64,000 bases of DNA from CAWIXB01 sp963839955 (lineage in GTDB: Bacteria; Actinomycetota; Actinomycetes; JACCUZ01), in NCBI GenBank assembly GCA_963839955.1, contig CAWIXB010000001.1, positions 124,001-188,000 of the forward strand. The letters are read 5' to 3'. The translations under genes and the position numbers were made by a program. The notes beneath the pieces are model-generated. The model did no database searches. It saw only the letters and a program-made list of their open reading frames with translations, and had not been told where the DNA came from. Positions 50,790 through 58,791 of the stretch are shown piece by piece (the first letter of the stretch is position 1; every line of letters begins with the position of its first letter).

Positions 50790-51757
50790 CACCCGGCGAG
50801 CGAGTCGTACGCGGACTGCGCGTCAGCCTTCTGCTCGTCGTTCATGGGGATGTACTTCGCGTCCTTGGCGATGTCGGCGTCGTTCTTCAGGTAGAACTCG
50901 AGGAAGGCCGCCACCTCGGGCTTCTGCGTCGCTGCCTTCGACGGGTAGATGAACAGCGGGCGGGACAGGGGGGTGTAGGTCCCGTCCTGAGCCGTCTCCG
51001 AGCTCGGTGCCACGCACCCGTTGCCGCTGTCGATCTTCACGGCCTTGAGCGAGTCCGCGTTCTCCTCGAAGTACGTGTAGCCGAAGTAGCCGAGGCCGCC
51101 CTTGCTACCCGACACGCCCTGGACGATCACGTTGTCGTCCTCGGAGGGTGAGTAGTCGGTGCGGCTCGCGCCCTCCTCACCATTGATCGCGTCGGTGAAG
51201 TAGTCGAACGTGCCGGAGTCGGTGCCGGGGCCGAACAGGTCGAGCTTCTCGTCCGGGAAGCTCGGGTCGACGTCCTTCCAGGAGCTGACCTTGGACTTGG
51301 GCTCCCAGATGGCCTTGAGCTGGTCGGTGGTCAGGCAGTCGGCCCAGTCGTTGTCCTTGCTGACGACGACGGTCAGTGCGTCGTTGGCGACCGGGATCTC
51401 GACGTACTCGATGCCCTTCTCCTTGCAGATCGCCGCCTCTTCTTCCTTGATCGGACGGGAGGCGTCGGAGATGTCGGTCTCGCCGGCGCAGAACTTCTCG
51501 AACCCGCCGCCGGTGCCGGCCGTCCCGACCGTGACCCGGACCTTGGTCCCTTCCTCGGCGAAGAACTCGGCCGCCGCCGTGGACAGCGGGGCGACCGTGC
51601 TCGAACCGTCGATCTTGACCGAGCCGGACAGCTCCTTCGAATCGCCCGAGCCCGAGCCGGCCGCCTCGGCGTTGTTGTTGTCACCGCCGCATGCAGTCAG
51701 TGTGAGCGCGCCGACGGCGAGTGTGGCCGCGACGAGCGAGAAGCGATTGAGCTTCAC
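50789..51757 (-). CDS. pstS: Phosphate-binding lipoprotein PstS
   Basis: 322 residues from GTG at 51757 with GGAGGG upstream. A lipoprotein signal with lipobox LTAC (Cys about residue 22) and a Gly/Ser/Asn linker, then the PstS fold: DGSSTVAPLSTAAAEFFAE binds phosphate, with GTGGGFEKFCAGETDISDASRP and GTDSGTFDYFTDAI completing the pocket. It delivers phosphate to PstCA. The gene is first in the operon and has a PHO-box-like repeat upstream. Confidence 0.95.
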   Translation of the reverse strand: MKLNRFSLVAATLAVGALTLTACGGDNNNAEAAGSGSGDSKELSGSVKIDGSSTVAPLSTAAAEFFAEEGTKVRVTVGTAGTGGGFEKFCAGETDISDASRPIKEEEAAICKEKGIEYVEIPVANDALTVVVSKDNDWADCLTTDQLKAIWEPKSKVSSWKDVDPSFPDEKLDLFGPGTDSGTFDYFTDAINGEEGASRTDYSPSEDDNVIVQGVSGSKGGLGYFGYTYFEENADSLKAVKIDSGNGCVAPSSETAQDGTYTPLSRPLFIYPSKAATQKPEVAAFLEFYLKNDADIAKDAKYIPMNDEQKADAQSAYDSLAG

Positions 51758-51835
51758 GTGTGTCCCTCCCAGGACGTTGCGATGTCTTTGTTGTCGCGGC
51801 TGACGGTAAGGAGGGGAAGTGACGTGATCCGGGGT

Positions 51836-51857
51836 CGCAGGTGAACGCCGGATGAAC
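51836..51857 (-). promoter_or_regulatory. PHO-box-like direct repeat upstream of pstS
   Basis: On the minus strand, GTTCATCCGGC and GTTCACCTGCG form two 11-bp direct units, matching the GTTCACC repeat that PhoP of Streptomyces recognises. The site ends about 78 bp upstream of the pstS start. It predicts phosphate-starvation control of the operon. Confidence 0.65.
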
Positions 51858-51870
51858 AGCCGACGCAGGC

Positions 51871-52833
51871 TTAGCCGGGGACGGCGGCGGCTACGTTGCT
51901 GAACAGCACGTCGGTCTCCCAGCGGGTGAAGCCCAGCCCGCTGTAGAGCCGGATGGCGGCGGTGTTGTCGGCCTCGACGTAGAGCATCGCCGTGGGCAGG
52001 CCCTGCTGGCGCAGGTGGCGCAGGCCGATGAGGGTCAGCGCCTTGCCGAGTCCGGTGCCCTGCTCGGGCGGGTCGACGCCGACGACGTAGACCTCCCCGA
52101 TGGGGTCGTGCCCGTGGCCCGAGGCGCCGTGCACCTTCGTCCAGTGGAAGCCGACCAGGCGCCCCTCCCGCTCGGCGACGAAGAACCCGTCGGCGTCGAA
52201 CCAGGGCTCCTGCATACGCCGGTGCAGGGTGCCCGACGTCCAGGTGCCCTGCTCGGGGTGATCCCGGAAGGCGCGCGCGTTGAGCGCCACCCAGGGCTCC
52301 TCGTCGCGGCCCGGCGCGAAGGCCCGCACGCTCACCCCCGCGGGCACCTTCGGCTCGGGCAGCGGCGCACCGAGCGAGCGTCGCATCTGCCACAGGGCGC
52401 GTGCCGCGCGGAAGCCGAGCGAGTGGGCGAGGGCGGCGGCCGCGGGGTGCTCGCCGTGCGACCAGAGCCGCAGCCGCCCGTCGGTGGTCTCGGCGAGGAC
52501 GGCCTCGACGAGCCGCCCGCCGATCCCCGCGCGGCGCCTCGCCGGGTGCACGACCACTTCTGCACTGGCGCCCTCGACCGGGTCCGTCACGTCGAGGTGC
52601 CCGTACGCCACCAGCTCCTGACCGCCGCCGGGCGACTCGGCGTAGAGCATGATGTTGCGCGCAGGCTCGTCGCCGCCGTAGCGCAGGTGCAGCATGACGT
52701 GCTCGGAGAGCGGCCCTACGCCGTCCTCCTCGGTCGCCGCCTCGGCGAGGGCGGAGACGGCGCGGACCTCGTCGGCGTCGAGCCGCCCGACCACCTCCAC
52801 GCGCGTGGCGGGGGCCTCGTCGGGAGCGCTCAC
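51871..52833 (-). CDS. mshD: Mycothiol synthase
   Basis: 320 residues from GTG at 52833. Two GNAT domains in tandem, as in MshD: the first (about 1-145) with VVHPARRRAGIGGRLVEAVLAE and the second (about 160-318) with VVGVDPPEQGTGLGKALTLIGLRHL and VEADNTAAIRLYSGLGF. The second is the catalytic acetyltransferase of the last step of mycothiol synthesis (acetyl-CoA plus Cys-GlcN-Ins). Mycothiol is an actinobacterial thiol, so this gene supports the taxonomic placement. Position next to pstS is common in actinobacteria. Confidence 0.92.
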   Translation of the reverse strand: MSAPDEAPATRVEVVGRLDADEVRAVSALAEAATEEDGVGPLSEHVMLHLRYGGDEPARNIMLYAESPGGGQELVAYGHLDVTDPVEGASAEVVVHPARRRAGIGGRLVEAVLAETTDGRLRLWSHGEHPAAAALAHSLGFRAARALWQMRRSLGAPLPEPKVPAGVSVRAFAPGRDEEPWVALNARAFRDHPEQGTWTSGTLHRRMQEPWFDADGFFVAEREGRLVGFHWTKVHGASGHGHDPIGEVYVVGVDPPEQGTGLGKALTLIGLRHLRQQGLPTAMLYVEADNTAAIRLYSGLGFTRWETDVLFSNVAAAVPG

Positions 52834-53001
52834 AGCCGAACCCTAGAGGGCAGACCGCCGCGACCGGGCCGGTGACAGACGGCGTTACGCTCCGTGACAG
52901 TTTCGGGTGGATGGTCACGACTTCACCATTTGTCGGAACCCATGCCCGGTCGGTAGGTAAGTTGCGCCGGTCCAGAGTCCTCGTTCCTTGCTAGGAGTCT
53001 C

Positions 53002-54804
53002 ATGTCCGAAACACTCCGCCGGCGGATGCCACTGGCGCTCGCGTTGGTCGCTACCGCGGCCCTGAGCCTCAGCGCCGCAGGCACGTCGGTGGCCGCCCAA
53101 AAGGCAGCCAAGCCGCCGAAGCCGCCCAAGCCGACGACCGTGCCCGTCCAGCTGCTGTCGTTCAACGACTACCACGGTCACATCGAGCCGGATGCGTCGT
53201 CCGCGACACAGGCCACGGACGGCAACGTGCGTGACGAGACCGGCGCCTTCGTGGCGGCGGGCGGAGCGGCCTTCCTGTCGACCCACCTGACGAACCTGCG
53301 CAAGGGGCACCCGAACAGCCTCACCGTGGCCGCGGGTGACCTGATCGGCGGCTCGACCTTCACCTCCGGCGTCTTCCACGACGAGCCGTCGGTGGAGACC
53401 CTGAACATGATGCGTCTGGACGTGTCGTCCGTCGGCAACCACGAGTTCGATGAGGGCGTCACCGAGCTGTTGCGGATGCAGCACGGCGGCTGCCACCCCG
53501 TCGAGGGCTGCTTCCAGCAGGACGCCGCGGGCAACGACATCGTCTACCCAGGTGCCAGGTACAAGTACCTCGCCGCGAACGTGGTGAGCGAGACCACCGG
53601 GCGTAGCGTGCTGCCCGCGACCTGGGTCAAGAGCGTCGGTGGCCAGAAGATCGGCTTCATCGGCATGACCCTCGAGGGCACCGACTCGCTGGTCGCGCCC
53701 TCGGGCGTCGCGGGCTGGGACTTCCAGGACGAGATCGAGGCGGGTAACCGGGCCGCGGCCGCGCTGAAGGCGAAGAAGGTCGAGTCGATCGTCGTGCTGC
53801 TGCACGAAGGCGGCGTGCAGACCGGCACCTACAACGCGTGCGACGGCATCTCCGGACCGATCGTCGACATCGCCAAGGGCCTCGACCCGGAGATCGACGC
53901 GCTCGTCACGGGCCACACCCACCAGCCGTACAACTGCTCGATCAACGACCCGAGCGGTGCCCCCCGCAAGGTCGTGAGCGCCTTCTCGTTCGGCCGGATC
54001 ATCACTGAGATGAACCTCCAGATCAGCAAGGCCACCGGCGACGTGGTTCGCGAGACAGTTACGGCGCAGAACCACATCGTGACGCGGGACGCGGCCGACC
54101 CGGCCGTGGACGCGATCGTCGCCAAGTGGGTCGCGAAGGCCGACGTCAGTGGCAACGTGCCGGTCGGCACGGTGGCCGAGGACATCAAGCGCGCCTTCCT
54201 GCCGCCGCCGAGCACTAGTGACGACCGGGCCAAGGAGTCGTCGCTGTCCAACCTGATCGCCGACGCCCAGCTCGAGTCGACGTCGGAGAACGGCTCGCAG
54301 ATCGCGTTCATGAACGCCGGCGGTGTCCGCAACGACCTGCTCTTCGCGAGCTCCGATCGGGGCGAGGGTGACGGCGTGGTGACCTACCGCGAGGCGTTCA
54401 ACGTCCAGCCGTTCAGCAACATCCTGCAGACGTATGACATGACCGGCGCCCAGATCGAGCAGGTGCTGGAGCAGCAGTGGGTCACCGGCCGGCCGGGTGG
54501 TCGCCCCATCCTCCGGCTCGGCGTCTCGGACGGCTTCACGTACGAGTGGTCGCAGGCCGGCGCGTTCGGCAACAAGATCGATCCCGCGTCGATCAAGCTG
54601 AACGGGGTCACGCTGAGTCCGACCGGCACCTACCGTGTGACGACGAGCAACTTCCTGGCCGACGGCGGTGACTCGTACCTCGCCTTCCGCAACGGCACAC
54701 CGCGGATCGGCGGCAAGGTCGACCTGGACGCGCTCATCGACTTCCTGGGCGCGAACCCCAACGTCAGTGCGCCGCCTGCGGCGCGCAGCGTCCCGGTGAC
54801 GTGA
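53002..54804 (+). CDS. Secreted bifunctional UDP-sugar hydrolase/5'-nucleotidase-type phosphoesterase
   Basis: 600 residues with a Sec signal peptide (hydrophobic core about 8-29, cleavage near AAQ). The metallophosphoesterase domain has FNDYHGHIEP (Asp56, His58), AAGDLIGGS, GNHEFDEG near residue 150, LLHEGG and GHTHQPYNC. After residue 380 the C-terminal 5'-nucleotidase domain shows NLIADAQLES, AFMNAGGVRNDL and the substrate clamp near YEWSQAGAFGNK. It removes phosphate from extracellular nucleotides and would scavenge phosphate and nucleosides, which suits its place near pst. A calcium or metal cofactor is expected. Confidence 0.9.
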   Translation: MSETLRRRMPLALALVATAALSLSAAGTSVAAQKAAKPPKPPKPTTVPVQLLSFNDYHGHIEPDASSATQATDGNVRDETGAFVAAGGAAFLSTHLTNLRKGHPNSLTVAAGDLIGGSTFTSGVFHDEPSVETLNMMRLDVSSVGNHEFDEGVTELLRMQHGGCHPVEGCFQQDAAGNDIVYPGARYKYLAANVVSETTGRSVLPATWVKSVGGQKIGFIGMTLEGTDSLVAPSGVAGWDFQDEIEAGNRAAAALKAKKVESIVVLLHEGGVQTGTYNACDGISGPIVDIAKGLDPEIDALVTGHTHQPYNCSINDPSGAPRKVVSAFSFGRIITEMNLQISKATGDVVRETVTAQNHIVTRDAADPAVDAIVAKWVAKADVSGNVPVGTVAEDIKRAFLPPPSTSDDRAKESSLSNLIADAQLESTSENGSQIAFMNAGGVRNDLLFASSDRGEGDGVVTYREAFNVQPFSNILQTYDMTGAQIEQVLEQQWVTGRPGGRPILRLGVSDGFTYEWSQAGAFGNKIDPASIKLNGVTLSPTGTYRVTTSNFLADGGDSYLAFRNGTPRIGGKVDLDALIDFLGANPNVSAPPAARSVPVT

Positions 54805-54830
54805 CCAGGAGCGGACTGACGGAGTAGGAG

Positions 54831-54869
54831 CGGGTGGGGCGTCACCTCCGGGTGGCGCCCCACCCGTTT
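54831..54869. terminator. Bidirectional terminator after the 5'-nucleotidase and glnR genes
   Basis: A 16-bp stem (11 perfect bp CGGGTGGGGCG/CGCCCCACCCG, one wobble pair, then CACC/GGTG), a 4-nt loop and a TTTGT tract on the plus strand. It lies between convergent genes. Confidence 0.8.
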
Positions 54870-54870
54870 G

Positions 54871-55590
54871 TCAGTCGACGGGCGTCCGCTCGGTTATCGG
54901 TGCGACGCCCGGCTGAGCCGGCAGCACGAAGCGGTAGCCGACATTGCGCACCGTGCCGATGAGCATGTCGTGCTCCGTGCCGAGCTTGGCGCGCAGCCGG
55001 CGTACGTGCACGTCGACGGTGCGCGTGCCCCCGTAGTAGTCGTAGCCCCAGACCTCTTGCAGCAGCTGCGCGCGGGTGAAGACGCGACCCGGGTGCTGCG
55101 CGAGGAACTTCAGCAGCTCGAACTCCTTGAAGGTCAGGTCGAGCACCCGCCCGCGCACCTTGGCGGTGTAGGTCGCCTCGTCGATCGTGACGTCGCCGCG
55201 GCGGATCTCGCCCAGGTCGTCGTCGATGCCGGCCGCACCCGCGAGCCGGCCGATGGACAGCCGCAGCCGGGCCTCGACCTCGGCGGGGCCGGCCGTGTCG
55301 AGCACGACGTCGTCGAAGCCCCACTCGGCGGTCACGGCGGTGAGCCCGCCCTCGGTGGTGACCAGCAGCAGTGGGCAGTCGATGCCGGTTGTCCGGATGA
55401 GCCGGCACAGCGACTTGACATGGGGCAGGTCGCGGCGTCCGTCGATGAGGACGGCGTCCGAGGGCGAGGTGTCGAGCAGCGCCGATGCCTCGGCCGGGGC
55501 GACCCGGATCTGGTGGCTGAGCAGACCGAGCGCGGGCAGCACCTCCGCCGAGGGCTGGAGGGCGTTCGTCAGCAGGAGTAGCTGGCTCAT
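54871..55590 (-). CDS. glnR: GlnR-type nitrogen regulator (atypical OmpR-family)
   Basis: 239 residues, ATG at 55590 with GGAGGA upstream. Sequence runs very close to what I recall of Streptomyces GlnR: LLLLTNALQPSAEVLPALGLL at the start, VLIDGRRDLPHVKSLCRL in the receiver-like domain and GRVLDLTFKEFELLKFLAQHPGRVFTRAQLLQEVWGYDYYGG in the winged helix. GlnR controls nitrogen assimilation genes and lacks a standard partner kinase; the receiver does not show the usual phosphorylation-pocket set. It lies next to the MoaD-like gene as in many actinobacteria. Confidence 0.9.
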   Translation of the reverse strand: MSQLLLLTNALQPSAEVLPALGLLSHQIRVAPAEASALLDTSPSDAVLIDGRRDLPHVKSLCRLIRTTGIDCPLLLVTTEGGLTAVTAEWGFDDVVLDTAGPAEVEARLRLSIGRLAGAAGIDDDLGEIRRGDVTIDEATYTAKVRGRVLDLTFKEFELLKFLAQHPGRVFTRAQLLQEVWGYDYYGGTRTVDVHVRRLRAKLGTEHDMLIGTVRNVGYRFVLPAQPGVAPITERTPVD

Positions 55591-55715
55591 GGGCGTCCTC
55601 CGGCGGCTCTGTCCTGACCAAGTAAAACAGGGTTCGACCGGATCACGGCCGCCCGTCCGGTGTGCGAGAGGATCGAAACGCGGGCGTAACACGGGCTGAG
55701 GAGGTCAGGCGGGCG

Positions 55716-55958
55716 ATGGCGCGAGGCACGGTGCGCTACTGGGCCGCCGCGCGGGCTGCGGCGGGGACGCACGAGGAGCCGTACGACGCCGGCACGCTCG
55801 CCGCGGTCATCGATGCGGCGGGTCAGGCGCACGGCGGCGAGCTCGCGAGGGTCCTCTCGCACAGCAGCTTCCTGGTCGACGGGCTGCGCGCCAAGCCGGA
55901 CGACACGCTCGCGGACGGCGCGGTCATCGAGGTGCTGCCGCCCTTCGCCGGGGGCTGA
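55716..55958 (+). CDS. MoaD/ThiS-family ubiquitin-like protein
   Basis: 80 residues from ATG at 55716 with GAGGAGG upstream. The beta-grasp fold is seen in VRYWAAARAAAGTHEEPYDAGTL, and the chain ends in the essential Gly-Gly (PPFAGG) that is adenylated and thiocarboxylated. This family carries sulfur for molybdopterin, thiamine or thiol biosynthesis. No MoaE, ThiG or MoeB gene is nearby, so the pathway is unclear. Divergent from glnR, 126 bp apart. Confidence 0.85.
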   Translation: MARGTVRYWAAARAAAGTHEEPYDAGTLAAVIDAAGQAHGGELARVLSHSSFLVDGLRAKPDDTLADGAVIEVLPPFAGG

Positions 55959-55985
55959 GCACGAGCGCTCTGGCACGATGCGCCA

Positions 55986-56705
55986 ATGGCCGCCGCGTCC
56001 AGCCTCGCCGCCGCCGGGCTCAGCGGGCTGCTGGCCCTTGCAACGCTGGGCGGCCCGTGGGTGCTCGCGATGGCGGTGGCGCTGGTGCAGGGGCTGCTCA
56101 TCGCCGGCTGGTACCGCGCGTTGCAGGTTCCGGGCTACCTCGGCGGGACGGTGCTCACCGCGGTCGCTGCCGTCACCTGCGACGTGCTGGTGGTGGTGCG
56201 CGACGACGAGCGGCTGCTGACCCCGGTCACCGCGGTGCTCGGCCTCACGGTGGTCGGCGGCTTCCTCCACCAGCTCCTGCGTCGCCCCGAGCGGTCGCGG
56301 GTGACTGCCTCGCTGTCGGCGACGGTCACGCTGGCGGTCGCCGCGTCGCTGGGGTCGCTGCTGGTCGCGGCGCGGGAGACGGAAGGTGGCGGGCCCCTCG
56401 TCGTACTCGTTGCGTGTGCTGCGGGTGCCGCCGCCGCCCTCGACGCGCTCCCGCTGCCGACCTGGGCGCGCGCTGCGATCGGCGTGGTCGTGGCGACGCT
56501 GATCGGAGCGGTGGTGGCGACGATCGCCGGTGACCTAGGGGTGGTCGAGGGTGTGGTGCTGGGCGCCGCCGGCGGAGCGGTCGCCGTCCTGGCGGCCGCG
56601 CTGGTACGCCGGGCACCGGGCGAGCGGACGCTGGTTGCTGCGGCACTGCCGCTGATCGGCGCCGGCCCGGTCGCCTACGCGCTCGGGCGCATTCTCATCG
56701 GGTGA
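55986..56705 (+). CDS. Polytopic membrane protein of unknown function
   Basis: 239 residues from ATG at 55986, 27 bp after the MoaD-like gene. About seven hydrophobic segments, Ala/Gly/Val-rich, with a basic loop LLRRPERSRV near residue 100. No catalytic motif is seen. This family is conserved next to glnR in actinobacteria according to my recollection, without an assigned function. Co-transcription with the MoaD-like gene is likely from the spacing. Confidence 0.7.
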   Translation: MAAASSLAAAGLSGLLALATLGGPWVLAMAVALVQGLLIAGWYRALQVPGYLGGTVLTAVAAVTCDVLVVVRDDERLLTPVTAVLGLTVVGGFLHQLLRRPERSRVTASLSATVTLAVAASLGSLLVAARETEGGGPLVVLVACAAGAAAALDALPLPTWARAAIGVVVATLIGAVVATIAGDLGVVEGVVLGAAGGAVAVLAAALVRRAPGERTLVAAALPLIGAGPVAYALGRILIG

Positions 56706-56763
56706 TCGCACATCGGCTGATCGGCAGTGGTTGCCCGGCGCCTCCGCGGGGAATCGCCGCAAG

Positions 56764-57213
56764 GTGTGGGTGGTTGCGACAGATGTGGACGGACTGGTCG
56801 TACTGGTTGTCGCCCTGGTGACGGCCGCCCTCGTCGCCCTGTGGCTGCACCGCTCCGGGCGACGGCTCGGTCGGCCCGCGGAGGTACCCACCGACGAGCC
56901 GCTGACGCTCACGGCTGGTGACATCGGCGGGCCGCTCGGGGAGCGCGCCACCCTGGTGCAGTTCTCCACCGCGTTCTGCCAGCCCTGCCGGGCCACCCGG
57001 CGGGTCCTGGATGACGTGGCTGCCGGTGTCCCCGGGGTCACCCACGTGGAGGTCGACGCGGAGTCGCAGCTCGACCTGGTCCGCCGCCTCGATGTCCGCC
57101 GCACCCCCACCGTGCTCGTGCTCGACGCCCAGGGCCGGATAGTTCGCCGCGCCAGCGGACAGCCACGCAAGGCTGACGTGATCGCCGCCCTCGGCGCGGC
57201 CGTCGCCGCCTGA
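56764..57213 (+). CDS. Membrane-anchored thioredoxin-family protein
   Basis: 149 residues from GTG at 56764. A membrane helix (about 9-28, LDGLVVLVVALVTAALVALWL-like) is followed by a thioredoxin domain with active site FCQPC (Cys72, Cys75), the RRTPTVLVLDAQGRIVRRASG cis-Pro region and a short C-terminal helix. The redox domain probably faces outside. A TTG at 56731 is an alternative start. It is directly followed by a 26-bp tandem repeat that contains its stop codon. Confidence 0.83.
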   Translation: MWVVATDVDGLVVLVVALVTAALVALWLHRSGRRLGRPAEVPTDEPLTLTAGDIGGPLGERATLVQFSTAFCQPCRATRRVLDDVAAGVPGVTHVEVDAESQLDLVRRLDVRRTPTVLVLDAQGRIVRRASGQPRKADVIAALGAAVAA

Positions 57214-57308
57214 TGCCCGATGTCTCAGGCCACGCCTGATGCCCGATGTCTCAGGCCACGCCTGATGCCCGATGTCTCAGGCCATGCCTGATGCCCGATG
57301 TCTCAGGC
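57211..57308. repeat. 26-bp tandem repeat of hairpins (3.8 copies)
   Basis: Units beginning TGATGCCCGATGTCTCAGGC occur at 57211, 57237, 57263 and 57289 (last partial). Only one base differs between units (CACGCC versus CATGCC). Each boundary forms the inverted pair GCCTGA...TCAGGC, so the array can fold as several small hairpins. The first TGA is the thioredoxin stop codon. Confidence 0.9.
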
Positions 57309-57342
57309 GGTGGACGCCGATGAGCCCGTTTGCCACGGGGGC

Positions 57343-57348
57343 TACTAT
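57343..57348 (+). promoter_or_regulatory. -10 box of a leaderless transcript
   Basis: TACTAT, 7 bp before a GTG start codon at 57356. That spacing puts the transcription start on or next to the codon's first base. Confidence 0.6.
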
Positions 57349-57355
57349 CCGTCGG

Positions 57356-57430
57356 GTGAGCACCGAGCTGACCCGCCGACGCGCAGTGGACCTGCTGCGC
57401 GTGGCGACCGCGCTCTGTCGCTGTTCCTGA
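57356..57430 (+). CDS. 24-residue leaderless leader peptide ending in Cys residues
   Basis: GTG at 57356 to TGA at 57430. The peptide starts VSTELTRRRAVDLLRVAT and ends ALCRCS. The -10 box TACTAT lies 7 bp upstream, so the transcript would begin at the start codon. The operon that follows encodes DUF4395, a sulfurtransferase and DUF1416. In mycobacteria, leaderless ORFs with C-terminal cysteines before related sulfur operons act as cysteine-responsive attenuators. The RAVDLLRVATALC stretch is, from memory, a common motif of such leaders in actinobacteria. Function here is by analogy. Confidence 0.65.
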   Translation: MSTELTRRRAVDLLRVATALCRCS

Positions 57431-57474
57431 CACTCCGCGTCCTGTTGTCCCCGCTCTCTGTCAGGAGCACCCTC

Positions 57475-57924
57475 ATGACTGCTCATACCCCGACTGCCAC
57501 TCCTCGTGCTGTCGACCCTCGTGGCCTGCGCTTCGCCGCAGCCCTGACGTCGGTCGTGCTCGCGCTCGTGCTGCTCACCGAGAGCCCGTGGCTGCTGCTC
57601 GCCCAGGCGGTCGTGTTTGCCATGGGCGCCGTCGGCTACTCGCCGTACGCCGTGGTGTTCCGCCTCCTGGTCCGTCCGCGGCTCGGCCCACCGGCCGGGC
57701 TCGAGGACGACCGGCCGCCGCGCTTCGCCCAGGGCGTCGGCCTGGTGTTCGCGCTGCTCGGTCTCGCCGGGTTCCTGGCCGGCAGCCAGCTGCTGGCGCT
57801 CGTGGCCACCGGCGCCGCGTTCGTCGCCGCCTTCCTCAATGCGGCCTTCGGCGTCTGCCTGGGCTGCGAGATGTATCTGCTTCTTCGCCGCTCTTCCCCG
57901 ATTCGCAAGGAGGTCTCCGCATGA
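57475..57924 (+). CDS. DUF4395 membrane protein
   Basis: 149 residues, ATG at 57475 with AGGAG 7 bp upstream. Four hydrophobic segments in DUF4395 order (LRFAAALTSVVLALVLL, WLLLAQAVVFAMGAV, GLVFALLGLAGFLAG, VATGAAFVAAFLNAAF), ending in FGVCLGCEMYLL with a CxxC motif at the membrane face. It stands at the head of a sulfurtransferase operon, as in many actinobacteria, and may handle sulfur or thiol redox. The ATGA overlap couples it to the sulfurtransferase. Confidence 0.85.
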   Translation: MTAHTPTATPRAVDPRGLRFAAALTSVVLALVLLTESPWLLLAQAVVFAMGAVGYSPYAVVFRLLVRPRLGPPAGLEDDRPPRFAQGVGLVFALLGLAGFLAGSQLLALVATGAAFVAAFLNAAFGVCLGCEMYLLLRRSSPIRKEVSA

Positions 57925-58760
57925 GCCGCACCGACACCCTGGTCGACGCCGACTGGGTCGAGTCCCATCTTGACGACGCCAAGGTCGCCTTCGTCGAGGT
58001 CGACGAGGACACCACGGCGTACGAGAAGAACCACATCCGTGGCGCGATCCGCATCGACTGGAAGAAGGACCTGCAGGACCAGGTCCGCCGCGACTTCGTG
58101 AACAAGGAGCAGTTCGAGGCGCTCCTGTCCGACCGTGGCATCGCCAATGACGACACGGTCGTGCTCTACGGCGGCAACAACAACTGGTTCGCGGCGTACG
58201 CGTTCTGGTACTTCAAGCTCTACGGGCACGACGACGTGCGCCTGCTCGACGGCGGTCGCAAGAAGTGGGAGCTCGACTCCCGCGAGCTGGTGGCGGACTC
58301 GCCCAAGCGCGAGAAGACGTCGTACCGGGCGAAGGAGCAGGACCGCTCGATCCGCGCGTTCCGCGACGAGGTCGAGGCAGCCATCGGGCAGAAGAACCTC
58401 GTCGACGTGCGCTCGCCCGACGAGTACGCCGGCCGGCTGCTCGCCCCGGCGCACCTGCCGCAGGAGTCGTCGCAGCGGCCCGGCCACATCCCGACCGCGG
58501 CCAACATCCCGTGGTCGCAGGCCGCGAACGACGACGGCACCTTCAAGAGCGACGACGAGCTCTCGGCGCTGTACGGCGACAAGGGTGTCGACCTGTCGAA
58601 GGACACCATCGCCTACTGCCGCATCGGCGAGCGGTCGGCGCACACGTGGTTCGTGCTGCACGAGATCCTCGGCCAGCAGAACGTGAAGAACTACGACGGG
58701 TCGTGGACCGAGTGGGGCTCGCTGGTCGGCGTGCCGATCGAGCTGGGCGACCAGAGCTGA
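57921..58760 (+). CDS. Two-domain rhodanese sulfurtransferase (SseA/CysA2 type)
   Basis: 279 residues. Two rhodanese domains: an inactive N-terminal one (about 1-130, HIRGAIRIDWKKDLQD) and an active C-terminal one (about 145-275) with VDVRSPDEYAG and the catalytic loop YCRIGERSAH, Cys233. The thiosulfate or 3-mercaptopyruvate sulfurtransferase reaction is expected. The start codon overlaps the DUF4395 stop (ATGA). The leader peptide upstream predicts control by cysteine supply. Confidence 0.9.
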   Translation: MSRTDTLVDADWVESHLDDAKVAFVEVDEDTTAYEKNHIRGAIRIDWKKDLQDQVRRDFVNKEQFEALLSDRGIANDDTVVLYGGNNNWFAAYAFWYFKLYGHDDVRLLDGGRKKWELDSRELVADSPKREKTSYRAKEQDRSIRAFRDEVEAAIGQKNLVDVRSPDEYAGRLLAPAHLPQESSQRPGHIPTAANIPWSQAANDDGTFKSDDELSALYGDKGVDLSKDTIAYCRIGERSAHTWFVLHEILGQQNVKNYDGSWTEWGSLVGVPIELGDQS

Positions 58761-58791
58761 TGGCGGCTGCCACGACGAAGGGAATCGGCTG

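Noticed and set aside
57211..57308. CRISPR array
   Set aside because: Units are contiguous without distinct spacers, and no cas genes are in the window.
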